The position numbers and the translations under genes are program-made. This document shows positions 35,428 through 44,177 of a stretch of 64,000 nucleotides of DNA, piece after piece (position 1 is the first letter of the stretch; each line of letters begins with the position of its first letter). The notes under the pieces were generated by a model. That model saw only the letters and a program-made list of their open reading frames with translations, was not told the origin of the DNA and made no database searches. The DNA is from Bifidobacterium pseudolongum subsp. globosum (GTDB taxonomy: Bacteria > Actinomycetota > Actinomycetes > Actinomycetales > Bifidobacteriaceae). Location: assembly GCF_000741295.1 (NCBI RefSeq), contig NZ_JGZG01000006.1, positions 1 to 64,000 on the forward strand, read 5' to 3'.

Positions 35428-37536
35428 ATGAGTGCAAATACCAAATCAAAATCCGGTGCCGTAGTCAAAGACGCCAAGGGGGGCGCAGGCAACCTCACCA
35501 CCATCGCGTTGATCATGATGAACGTCACGGTCATCGCCGGCCTGGCGAACGACGTGCAGCAGTCGTTCTATGGTCTGTCCTCCGTCACATTGTTCCTTCT
35601 CGGCGGGTTGCTGTTCTTCCTGCCGACCGGTCTGGTCGCAGCCGAACTCGCCTCCGGTTGGAGCCAACGCGGCGGTATCTTCCGTTGGGTCGGCGAGGGC
35701 ATCGGCACATTCCCGGCCATCGCCTGTCTGTTGATCCTCTGGTTCCAGACGACCTTCACCTTCGGCTCCGGCATCCCCTCGATGTCGGCGACCATCGGCT
35801 TCTTCACCACCAAATACGATTGGGCGGTGGACTTCGCCAAGAACTCGCATAGCTGGAAGGTCACGCTGCCGATCATGATCGGCTGGCTCGCCTATTACTG
35901 GTTCTGCTGCTGGCTTGCCACCAAGGGCGTCAAGACCTTCAGCAACATCGCCAAGTACGGTGTGATCCTGGGCACGTTCCTGCCATTGGGCGTCATGACG
36001 ATCCTCGCGGTCGTCTGGCTGTGCCAGGGCAATGCGCCGGCCATCGACATGGCACCGAGCAACCTCGTGCCGAAGTGGGAGGGCATGTCCACACTGGCGT
36101 TGGCCGCAGGCGTGTTCTTCTCGTTCGCCGGCATCGACATGAACGCCGCGCACATCAAGGACCTGAAGAAGCCGAACAGGCAGTTCCCGCTCGCGATTTT
36201 CATCTCGATGATCCTCGCCCTGCTCATCTTCATCATCGGCACGTTGATCATCGCCATGGTCATCCCGAACAAGCAGATCAACCTACTGTACACGCTGTTC
36301 GCCACGTACCGCGCGCTTGGCGCCACGATCGGATTCCCCGACCTGTACCTGGTGTTCTGCTGGCTCGGCATGCTCAACAGCTTCGCCGCGCTGATCACCA
36401 ACCTCGCCGGTCCTTCGTACATGCTCGGCCAAGCCGGCCGCTCGGGCTTCCTGCCCAAGTTCCTGCAGAACAACAACAAGCACGGTATGCCGAGCCGCCT
36501 GATGTACACGCAGATGGCCCTCATGACCGTGATCGCGTTCATCGTGTTCCTGCTGCCGAACGTCGAAGGCTTCGTGGCCTTGATCACGCAGGCCATCACG
36601 ATCCTGTACCTGACCTACTACGTGCTCATGTTCGTCGCGTTCCTGCGCCTGCGTTACCAGCAGCCGAACCGTCCACGTGGCTTCAAGGTGCCCGGCGGCA
36701 TGGTCGGCGCCTGGATCGTGGCCGGTGTGGGCATCATCGCCTGCATCTTCGGCATCGTGCTGGCGTTCTATCCGCCGGCGCAGCTTGAGGCCGAAGTCGG
36801 CTCGGGCATGACCTATGACCTGATCATCATCGGCCTGCTGGCGTTCGTACTGATCGCCTGCATCCTCATCTACCGCGCGTCGCGCAAGCACAACTGGTCC
36901 GATCCGACGAACCAGTTCGCCCCGTTCACATGGCAGATCGAAGGCTTGAAGAAGCCGGGCAAGGCCCTGTCGAACATCCCGACCGCGCTGCTCAGCGAAG
37001 GCCAGAACCCGATGGGCCAGCCGATCAGGCACCTGTACGATCCCAACGAGATGATCGACCTGCCGAGCTCCAAGGAGCCGGACGCCCAGGCTGCCGCAGC
37101 CGCCGCGCTGCTCAAGAAGCACGGCATCACCGAACCGGGCGAGCCCGCGAAGGTCGCGCTTGTGGGCGATCCGAACGCCGGCATGAAGATGATCGCCTAT
37201 GAGCCTGAACCGGTGCACACCGACGACGACGGCAACATGCTGCCTGCGCCCGCCGCCGCGGACGTCAAGGCCGCAGCCGTCCCGACCGACGCCTCCGCCG
37301 ACGCCAAGCGCGCCCAAGCCCGTGCGCAGGCGCTCGAAGCCGACGTGCAAGGCTACACCGACGAGGCGCATGCGCTCGAAGACGAAGCCAAGGACGACGC
37401 CGCACTGGCCAAGGCCGAGCACCGTGTGCAGGTCGACGAGGCCGAAGCCAGCGAGGCTGCCGCCAAGACGGCCAAACCCACGCTTTCCGGCGGCGCGTCC
37501 ACGCCGTCCAAGCCCGCGGGTCCCTCATCCAACTGA
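35428..37536 (+). CDS. APC-superfamily amino-acid permease with long C-terminal tail
   Basis: 702 residues. About 12 membrane segments lie between residues 25 and 495, starting with the APC-type AGLANDVQQSFYGL stretch, and resemble the glutamate:GABA antiporter/YjeM branch. Unusually, about 200 hydrophilic residues follow, ending in an Ala/Glu/Lys-rich stretch (near 610-690) that should form a coiled coil. It probably imports or exchanges an amino acid or short peptide that feeds the neighbouring peptidases. The start at 35428 has AGGAA 6 bases upstream; a GTG at 35407 is in frame but weaker. It lies 56 bases after pepC. Confidence 0.87.
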   Translation: MSANTKSKSGAVVKDAKGGAGNLTTIALIMMNVTVIAGLANDVQQSFYGLSSVTLFLLGGLLFFLPTGLVAAELASGWSQRGGIFRWVGEGIGTFPAIACLLILWFQTTFTFGSGIPSMSATIGFFTTKYDWAVDFAKNSHSWKVTLPIMIGWLAYYWFCCWLATKGVKTFSNIAKYGVILGTFLPLGVMTILAVVWLCQGNAPAIDMAPSNLVPKWEGMSTLALAAGVFFSFAGIDMNAAHIKDLKKPNRQFPLAIFISMILALLIFIIGTLIIAMVIPNKQINLLYTLFATYRALGATIGFPDLYLVFCWLGMLNSFAALITNLAGPSYMLGQAGRSGFLPKFLQNNNKHGMPSRLMYTQMALMTVIAFIVFLLPNVEGFVALITQAITILYLTYYVLMFVAFLRLRYQQPNRPRGFKVPGGMVGAWIVAGVGIIACIFGIVLAFYPPAQLEAEVGSGMTYDLIIIGLLAFVLIACILIYRASRKHNWSDPTNQFAPFTWQIEGLKKPGKALSNIPTALLSEGQNPMGQPIRHLYDPNEMIDLPSSKEPDAQAAAAAALLKKHGITEPGEPAKVALVGDPNAGMKMIAYEPEPVHTDDDGNMLPAPAAADVKAAAVPTDASADAKRAQARAQALEADVQGYTDEAHALEDEAKDDAALAKAEHRVQVDEAEASEAAAKTAKPTLSGGASTPSKPAGPSSN

Positions 37537-37565
37537 TGCACATATTTTCAATCTAAGGAGTCACT

Positions 37566-39047
37566 ATGACTGACGAAACCAACGCTGCATCCAGCGCGAA
37601 GGAAGGCAAGAAGGAATCGCTCGAACCGGTTCCGGCCACCGCCGCCAAGGACTATGTCTGGACCGGCCCCGACGGCGCCACCATCAACTACACGGCCACC
37701 GCGGAAATGGTGCCGGTGCACGAGGACGACGGCACGCTCATCGGACACATGTTCATGCTCTCGCAGGTTTCGGACGCATCCGACAAGTCCGACCGTCCGG
37801 TCACGTTCTGCTGGAACGGCGGCCCCGGCGGCGCGTCGTACATGGTCAACATCGGCGGCATGGGCGCCGTGCGCGTCAAGACCGACGGCATGGCGCACCT
37901 GACCGGCGTGGGCGAGGTGGAAGACAACCCCGACACGCTGTTGCCGAGCTCGGATCTCGTGTTCATCGACGCGTTCGGCACCGGCTATTCGCACATCGCG
38001 CCCGGCTTCGACGCCAAGAAGGTGTGGGGCGTGGATGGCGACGGTGACGCGTTCACCCGCGGCATCATCGCATGGCTCACCGAGCACAAGCGCTTCAACA
38101 GCCCCATTTACCTGTATGGCGAATCCTATGGCACCATGCGCAACGCCGTGGTGTACCGCCTGCTCGGCGAGCATGGCATTGGTGTGACCGGTGTGGTCGA
38201 GCAGTCCACGATCCTGGACTACGCACCCACGCTTTCGGGCAACGACGCGTACTACATGGGCATGGTGCCGGTGTACGCCGCCACCGCGAACTACTTCGGC
38301 AAGGCCGGCAAGGGTGTCGATCAGTACGAGTGGTACAACAAGGCGTTCGACTTCGTGAACTCCACGCTCGCCGGCGCGCTCGTCCTCGGCGATGAGCTGC
38401 CCGCCGACAGGATGGACGAGATCGCCGGCCAGATGAGCGAACTCATCGGCCTGCCGAAGGACTTCATCAAGGCGAAGGGGCTGCGCATCGAGCTCGACAC
38501 GTTCCGCAAGACGCTGCTCGCCGACGAAGGCAAGACCACCGGCCGCTACGACACGCGCTTCACGACGTTCGGCTACCCGGACGTGCAGGGCGACAACGAG
38601 TTCTTCGCGGGAGAGGACCCCTCGTACGACGCGATCAACGCCGCCTATCTGGACGTCTACATGAAGATGCTCGGCGACATCGGGTTCAAGGGCTACGCCA
38701 ACTACGAAGGCCTGTCGATGAAGGTCAACGAGTCGTGGAACTGGAACCATCAGGCCCCGGGCACGATGGGCTCGCCGCAGACGCCGAACGTCGCGTTCGA
38801 CATCGCCACGGCGCTGCGCCGCAACCCCACGAGCCGCATCCTGTTCTTCGGTGGCATCCACGACGCCGCCACGCCGTACTGGAACGTGCGCCACGACATG
38901 GGCAAGCTGTTCCTGCCGCAGGCGCTCAAGGACCGCATCGAATACCATGTGCATTCCAACGGCCACATGCTGTACTGCGACCAGGTGGCGCTTGAGGCCG
39001 CCGGCCCCGAGCTCAAGGCGTTCTATGAGAAGCGCCACGAGCAGTGA
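37566..39047 (+). CDS. S10-family serine carboxypeptidase, cytosolic
   Basis: A 493-residue alpha/beta hydrolase. Motifs: WNGGPGG (oxyanion hole) near 80-86, the nucleophile Ser187 in YGESYGT, Asp433 in GGIHDAATP and His467 in SNGHMLYC. S10 enzymes remove C-terminal residues, best known from vacuoles and lysosomes. This one has a charged, Lys-rich N-terminus and no signal peptide, so it works in the cytosol. AAGGAG lies 7 bases before the ATG. As last gene of the operon it complements the N-terminal action of PepC. Confidence 0.88.
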   Translation: MTDETNAASSAKEGKKESLEPVPATAAKDYVWTGPDGATINYTATAEMVPVHEDDGTLIGHMFMLSQVSDASDKSDRPVTFCWNGGPGGASYMVNIGGMGAVRVKTDGMAHLTGVGEVEDNPDTLLPSSDLVFIDAFGTGYSHIAPGFDAKKVWGVDGDGDAFTRGIIAWLTEHKRFNSPIYLYGESYGTMRNAVVYRLLGEHGIGVTGVVEQSTILDYAPTLSGNDAYYMGMVPVYAATANYFGKAGKGVDQYEWYNKAFDFVNSTLAGALVLGDELPADRMDEIAGQMSELIGLPKDFIKAKGLRIELDTFRKTLLADEGKTTGRYDTRFTTFGYPDVQGDNEFFAGEDPSYDAINAAYLDVYMKMLGDIGFKGYANYEGLSMKVNESWNWNHQAPGTMGSPQTPNVAFDIATALRRNPTSRILFFGGIHDAATPYWNVRHDMGKLFLPQALKDRIEYHVHSNGHMLYCDQVALEAAGPELKAFYEKRHEQ

Positions 39048-39064
39048 GCGGTTGGCTGACCGCT
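39047..39064. terminator. Short bidirectional hairpin between convergent genes
   Basis: AGCGGT (39047-39052) pairs with ACCGCT (39059-39064). It overlaps both stop codons and may serve both strands. Confidence 0.45.
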
Positions 39065-40511
39065 AGAGAATAGCCGCAAGATCGGGCCATGCGTCTGGGA
39101 AATCCTCCAGGTAGCGCATGGCCTCGTTGCGCATGGCGCGCATCACGAGCATGTGCTCGTAGACGGGGTTGCGCGCCAGATGCGGGCCTTCACGGTGGTA
39201 GTCGTCCACGATCCGCGCAGACTGCTCGTCCCACGTGCGGTCGTCGCACAGGCGCCGCAGGTTCGTCAGCGCCGCCAACTCATCCATGTCGAAGGCGCCC
39301 AGCACGCGCGCGCGGTAGATCTCCTGCAACTGCCCGCGCTCGTCGAGGCCTTGCAACGCGATTTCGCGCAGCGACTCCCAGTCGTAGGGCACAAGGTCTT
39401 CGGGGAACATGATCGTGAACTGTTCGGGGCGGTGCGCTTCCACATCGTCGATGAACTCGAGCAGGTCGCGCCATCGGCGTGCATGGATCAGCCGCGCCGC
39501 ATAGGCGTCGGCGAGCGGCGCAATCGTGCAGTGTTCGCGCAGCAGCGCGTCGGCTCCGTCCGCATCACCGCTCATGCGCATCAGGTCGTGCCGCATCAAC
39601 AGCATCGCCTGCTTGAAGTGGAAGTGCGCGTGCAGCTCCAGCTCGCGCCGGTCCGTGCAGGTGTCGGGGTCCGGTTCGTCGTCGAGCCCTTCGAACCCGT
39701 CCAGATCGGCGAATTCATGCGCGTATTCGCCGGTCACCATTTCGCGGAATCGGGCGTCGGCGATTGCGTCGTCGCCGTACTGGCGCGCCATGCCGTCCAT
39801 GCTGGCCACCGCGTTGTCCAGCGCCTCATACGCAAAGACGCGCGTGTCGTCCCACTGCGCGAACGACAGGCAGCAGGAGAGCAGCTCCACCATCGGCATC
39901 GGGTTGATGCGGAAGTCCTCGTTGCACGCCACGTCGGTCACCATGCGCAGCGCATGCGCGCTCGTCTCGGGGTCCGCGTTGCGCGCCACCGAATCCATGT
40001 AGATGCGCACAAGCTGGATGAGTTCCTTGAGGTATTCCAGGCATTCCTGGTTGCGGTCCTCGCACGATCCGATGAACCGTGCGGTCAGTTCGACCGCCAT
40101 GCACAGGTTGCGCGTGGCGTCGAGCCACTGGGTGCTCGCGAGCGCGTTGGCCACGACCGCCTCCACGCCGGCGAGCGCCTGCGATTCCATGCGGAACGAC
40201 GGCATGTCCTTGCACGGCACGTCCATGCGGCCTTCGGGCGTGGGGGTGGCGCTTGGGGTGATGGCGGCGATGCCATCGAAATACCATTGCATCGGCTGGG
40301 CCATGACGAGCCGTGCCTCATCGGGCCGTGCCACCGGGGTGGGGTTACGCCGCGGGTCCTCGTGTTGCGAGCATGACGATATGGTGGGATCCCACAGGAA
40401 CGTGGGGCCGTCGAACTCCTCGTCGAATCCCCATTCGGTCTCCACGAAATCCACCATCTGCGTCAGTTCGCGGTACTGCGCGATGTTTGAACTGTCAGCT
40501 CGCATTGTCAT
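39063..40511 (-). CDS. Hypothetical 482-residue acidic cytosolic protein
   Basis: I do not recognise a family. The protein is acidic, mostly helical by composition, and has no signal peptide or membrane segment. It contains scattered cysteines (CKDMPSF, CEDRNQECLEYL, SCCLSF) and repeating helix pairs, which suggests a TPR-like or other alpha-solenoid scaffold (weak inference). The frame is open from 40610, but AAGGGG 8 bases before the ATG at 40511 (MTMRADSS) favours the shorter form. It is convergent with the S10 gene and is probably transcribed alone. Confidence 0.75.
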   Translation of the reverse strand: MTMRADSSNIAQYRELTQMVDFVETEWGFDEEFDGPTFLWDPTISSCSQHEDPRRNPTPVARPDEARLVMAQPMQWYFDGIAAITPSATPTPEGRMDVPCKDMPSFRMESQALAGVEAVVANALASTQWLDATRNLCMAVELTARFIGSCEDRNQECLEYLKELIQLVRIYMDSVARNADPETSAHALRMVTDVACNEDFRINPMPMVELLSCCLSFAQWDDTRVFAYEALDNAVASMDGMARQYGDDAIADARFREMVTGEYAHEFADLDGFEGLDDEPDPDTCTDRRELELHAHFHFKQAMLLMRHDLMRMSGDADGADALLREHCTIAPLADAYAARLIHARRWRDLLEFIDDVEAHRPEQFTIMFPEDLVPYDWESLREIALQGLDERGQLQEIYRARVLGAFDMDELAALTNLRRLCDDRTWDEQSARIVDDYHREGPHLARNPVYEHMLVMRAMRNEAMRYLEDFPDAWPDLAAIL

Positions 40512-40596
40512 GTGTCGTCCCCTTGCCCCGGCGCCGTCGGCGGCCTCGTGTGGCTGTGCGCGCGGCGCGGGGCCTGTCGGGCGTGCCGGTCCGGTG

Positions 40597-40694
40597 CGCA
40601 CACGGTTCACGCTAGCAGTTTCCCGGGCGCGGCACCGGCATGGTTCTACGATGTGTACGCGCCCGTCTCAGAGTGTGTCACGCACACGGTTCAC
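40597..40694. repeat. 14-base direct repeat upstream of the hypothetical gene
   Basis: CGCACACGGTTCAC occurs exactly at 40597-40610 and 40681-40694, 84 bases apart, in the gap between two minus-strand genes. On the minus strand the first copy overlaps a possible -10 TAGCGT (40614-40609). The role is unknown. Confidence 0.5.
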
Positions 40695-40718
40695 ATGGCG
40701 GCCGGTGCGCGCGGGTGC

Positions 40719-41786
40719 TCAGTCCTGATGCTCGAATGGGAACACGAGGCCCCATTCGTCGCGAATCTGGTCGAGCAGCGCCATCATGCGCAAGGTGTCC
40801 GCGTGCGGCATCTCGATGGTGTCGCGCTTGCCTGCGCGGATCGCCTGCACGCTTGCCGCCACTTCGTATTCGTAACCGGTGAGCTGTTCGGGCATGTCGA
40901 TGTGGTCGACGCGCGCATGGTCGGTGTCGTAGATGTCGACCGCGGAGACATTGTTGACGTTGTGGCACACCAGGTAGCCTTCGGTGCCGTATACCATGCC
41001 CTCGCGGTCCGAGACGCACAGCATCGAACTGAGCGCCGTGGCCATCGTCGTGTCGGCGTAGTAGAGCGTCGTCGTGCTTTGCGCGTCCACACCGGTGGGG
41101 TAGGGCTGCATCGAGGTGGCCAAGTGGTCGATCTCCTGGGCGCCCATGACCATGTCGATGAACGTGAGCGGGTAGATGCCGACGTCAAGCAGCGCGCCGC
41201 CGGCGAGATTCGGGTCGGTCAGGCGCGCCTTGTGCGTCATCGGGTAGCACAGGTTGGCGTTGATGCCGGTCACCGCGCCGATGCGCCCGGAATCGATGAT
41301 CCGGTCGATGACCGCGCGCGACGGCATGTAGCGCGTCCAGATCGCCTCGCCGCAATACAGGCCGGTCTTGTCGGATTCGTCGATGACCGCGCGCGCCTGC
41401 TCGAGGTTCGCGGCGAACGCCTTCTCCACGAGCACGGGCTTGCCCGCCCGCATGCAGGCGATTGCCTGTTCGGCGTGCAGGCTGTGCGGGGTGGCGATGT
41501 ACACCAGGTCCACCGCCGGGTCGGCGAGCATCGCCTCATATGAGCCATAGGCGTGCGGCAGATGGTAGGTGGCGGCGAACTTGTCCGCCTTGTCCTGCGA
41601 GCGTGAGGCGATCGCATACGGCGTGACCATCGCACTGTACGTGGGGGAGCCGGCCATCATCGTGAGGGTCTTGGCCATCGTCTGGGCAATGCGGCCCGCG
41701 CCTAGGATCGCCACATTGAGCGGGCGTGCCGTGTCGGTCCCTCCGGTTGTGGTCTCGGGTTGGGATTGGGTGGAATCGGTCATCAT
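40719..41786 (-). CDS. Gfo/Idh/MocA-family oxidoreductase
   Basis: 355 residues. The NAD(P)-binding Rossmann motif VAILGAGRIAQTM is at about 25-37. The substrate-domain marker VLVEKAF follows (the conserved Lys is present; the usual Pro is Ala), then the GGALLDVGIYPL stretch typical of this family. These enzymes oxidise or reduce sugars, inositols or related alcohols; the substrate is not readable. AAAGG precedes the tandem ATGATG start. It is divergent from the aminotransferase gene with 167 bases between them. Confidence 0.87.
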   Translation of the reverse strand: MMTDSTQSQPETTTGGTDTARPLNVAILGAGRIAQTMAKTLTMMAGSPTYSAMVTPYAIASRSQDKADKFAATYHLPHAYGSYEAMLADPAVDLVYIATPHSLHAEQAIACMRAGKPVLVEKAFAANLEQARAVIDESDKTGLYCGEAIWTRYMPSRAVIDRIIDSGRIGAVTGINANLCYPMTHKARLTDPNLAGGALLDVGIYPLTFIDMVMGAQEIDHLATSMQPYPTGVDAQSTTTLYYADTTMATALSSMLCVSDREGMVYGTEGYLVCHNVNNVSAVDIYDTDHARVDHIDMPEQLTGYEYEVAASVQAIRAGKRDTIEMPHADTLRMMALLDQIRDEWGLVFPFEHQD

Positions 41787-41887
41787 GGCCGCCTTTCTTA
41801 TGGAAACATTCCAGTGCGGCGCGCGGCCGCACTATTCCCACCGTAGACGCTTCGCCGCGCGCGCGACGCCACATGACGCCCAACGCG

Positions 41888-41893
41888 TAGTAT
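41888..41893 (+). promoter_or_regulatory. Candidate -10 element for the aminotransferase gene
   Basis: TAGTAT predicts a transcript start near 41900. Translation could then begin at 41954 with a normal ribosome site, rather than at the in-frame ATG at 41906. Confidence 0.4.
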
Positions 41894-41953
41894 GAACCAC
41901 GGAGCATGAATTGTGCATCAGGGCGCGCATGTGCGACCCACAAAGGAGACATG

Positions 41954-43174
41954 ATGGACGAATCCCATAATCTGCGCTTGCTGCCGCCGCTCGCCACGCG
42001 CGCCGGCGCGGTGCACCCGTTCCGCGCGATGCGCATCGGCGCGCAGGCGGACATGATGATCACGGCGGGCGTCGACGTGATCAAACTCAATCTGGGCCAG
42101 CCGGACTACGACGCCCCCGAACCGGTGCGCACGGCCATGCGCGACCTGTACGACGGGCGCGCGCTGCCCTACACCGAGGCGAAGGGGCTGCCCGAACTGC
42201 GCCGCAAGATCAGTGAATTCTACGCCACGCAACACCAGGTGAACGTGGACCCCGGGCGCATCGTCATCACGGCGGGCGGTTCGACCGCCCTGCTGCTCGC
42301 CGTGGCGCTCACCGTGGACGCGGGCAGTGAAGTGCTCATCGCCGACCCGTCATACCCCACCAACCGCGAGCTCGTGCGCGCGTTCGAAGGCGTCGTCGTG
42401 GACGTGCCGACGAGCGCCGCCACACGCTTCCACCTGACGCCCGAACTGCTCGACGAATACTGGTCGGAGCGCACGCGCGCCGTCATGATCACCTCGCCGT
42501 CGAACCCCACCGGCACCACGATCACCCCGGACACGTTGCGCGCGGTCTGCGACGCCGCGCGTGCGCACGACGCATGGCGCATCGTCGACGAAACCTACCT
42601 CGACCTGGCCGATGTCGAGCCCGACGGTTCGCGTGTGCCATCCGTGCTCTCGATTGACCCCGACGCGATTGTCTGCAGCAGCTTCTCGAAATACTTCGGC
42701 ATGACCGGCTGGCGCCTCGGCTGGATCGTCGTGCCGCCCGCCGCCGCCGACGCGGTGGACAACCTCGCGGCGAACTTCTTCCTCAGCGCGCACACGCCCA
42801 CCCAGATCGCCGCAGTCGAGGCGTTCGGCGACGAGGCGCTCGCGGTCAGTGAGAAGCGCCGGCTCGAACTGCTCGCCCGGCGCGCGATCGTGATCGACGG
42901 CCTGCGTGACCTGGGCCTGCCGGTCGACGTGGAGCCGAACGGCGCGTTCTATGCGTATTTCGACGTGAGCTCCACCGGCCTGAGCGCCACCGCATTCTGC
43001 GAGCGCGCCCTGCGCGAGGCGCATGTGGCGCTCACCCCGGGCGCCGACTTCGGCGAGGCGACCGCCGACACGCACGTGCGCCTGTCGTACGCGGCCTCAC
43101 GCCACGACCTACGCGAAGGATTGACGCGGCTCGGCGCCTTCGTGCATGGGCTCGCCGGCACGCGGCAGGACTGA
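41954..43174 (+). CDS. Pyridoxal-phosphate aminotransferase, class I/II
   Basis: A 406-residue fold-type I aminotransferase. The PLP lysine is Lys246 in SSFSKYFGMTGWRLG; other markers are NLGQPDYDAPEP, SPSNPTGTTI and the substrate Arg region near HVRLSYAAS. It transfers amino groups between an amino acid (probably aspartate, aromatic or branched-chain) and a keto acid. AAAGGAG at 41942-41948 gives the best spacing to 41954 among three in-frame ATGs (41906, 41951, 41954). The Ppx/GppA gene follows 26 bases later. Confidence 0.9.
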   Translation: MDESHNLRLLPPLATRAGAVHPFRAMRIGAQADMMITAGVDVIKLNLGQPDYDAPEPVRTAMRDLYDGRALPYTEAKGLPELRRKISEFYATQHQVNVDPGRIVITAGGSTALLLAVALTVDAGSEVLIADPSYPTNRELVRAFEGVVVDVPTSAATRFHLTPELLDEYWSERTRAVMITSPSNPTGTTITPDTLRAVCDAARAHDAWRIVDETYLDLADVEPDGSRVPSVLSIDPDAIVCSSFSKYFGMTGWRLGWIVVPPAAADAVDNLAANFFLSAHTPTQIAAVEAFGDEALAVSEKRRLELLARRAIVIDGLRDLGLPVDVEPNGAFYAYFDVSSTGLSATAFCERALREAHVALTPGADFGEATADTHVRLSYAASRHDLREGLTRLGAFVHGLAGTRQD

Positions 43175-43200
43175 AGAACAACCACATAAGAGGAACCCCC

Positions 43201-44169
43201 GTGGCAAATCTGAAACTGCAGTCCACCCGCTTGGGCGTGCTCGACATCGGGTCGAACACCGTGCACATGCTCGTCGTCGACGCGGCCGTCGGCGCGCGCC
43301 CCGAACCGGAGGCGAGCTCGAAGACCACCGTGCGGCTCATGGACCATCTCAAAGACGACGGCAGCATCAAGAAACAGGCGGTCGACGCGCTGCTCGCCGC
43401 CGTCGACGACGCGATGCGGCTCGCCGAACAATACAAGGTCTCGCAACTGCTCGCGCTCGCCACGTCGGCGATGCATGAGGCGCCGAACGGCAACAAGATC
43501 CTGCACCGCGTCGAAGAGATCATCGGCCAGCGCGTCACCGTGCTTTCGGGCGAAGACGAGGCGCGCCTGACGTTCCTCGCCGCGCGCCGTTGGTACGGGT
43601 GGGACGCCGGCCGCCTGCTGATGATCGACATCGGCGGCGGCTCGCTCGAAGTCGCGCTCGGCTCCGACGAGGAGCCCACCATAGCCGCCGCCGTGAACGC
43701 CGGCGCCGGCGTGGTGACGCGCGACCTGTTGCCGGGCGGCATGGCCTCGCCCAAGGATCTTGAGTCGATCCACAAGAAAGTGCGCAAGATGATCGCGCCG
43801 GTCGTCGACGCCGTACCCGCCGAGGATTATTCGAGCCACGCCGTCGGCACGTCGAAGGCGATCCGTTCGCTCGCGCGCCTCGCTGGCACCGTGATCCACC
43901 AGCCGGGGCGCGAGGACGCGCTGTGCGTGGAACGCGGGCAGCTCGAGGATTGGATCCCGCGCCTCGCCGCGATCGAACCGGCCCAGCGCGCCGCACTGCC
44001 CGGCATCACGCAGGACCGCGCCATGACGATCGTGGGCGCTGGCATCATCGCCGTCGAAATCATGCGCGCGCTCGGCATCAACGAAATCGAAGTGTGCCCA
44101 TGGGCGTTGCGCGAAGGCGCGATCCTGCGCTGGCTCGACCAGTACGGGCGCACGCGCTTTGGGTTCTGA
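43201..44169 (+). CDS. Ppx/GppA-family exopolyphosphatase
   Basis: 322 residues with a GTG start preceded by AGAGGAA. ASKHA-type phosphatase motifs: LGVLDIGSNTVHML near 11-24, IDIGGGSLEVALG near 141-153, and NAGAGVVTRDL. This is the short actinobacterial form without the C-terminal helical domains of E. coli Ppx. It degrades polyphosphate or the stringent-response nucleotide pppGpp; which one cannot be told from sequence. It is probably co-transcribed with the aminotransferase. Confidence 0.9.
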   Translation: MANLKLQSTRLGVLDIGSNTVHMLVVDAAVGARPEPEASSKTTVRLMDHLKDDGSIKKQAVDALLAAVDDAMRLAEQYKVSQLLALATSAMHEAPNGNKILHRVEEIIGQRVTVLSGEDEARLTFLAARRWYGWDAGRLLMIDIGGGSLEVALGSDEEPTIAAAVNAGAGVVTRDLLPGGMASPKDLESIHKKVRKMIAPVVDAVPAEDYSSHAVGTSKAIRSLARLAGTVIHQPGREDALCVERGQLEDWIPRLAAIEPAQRAALPGITQDRAMTIVGAGIIAVEIMRALGINEIEVCPWALREGAILRWLDQYGRTRFGF

Positions 44170-44177
44170 TCGGGGCG

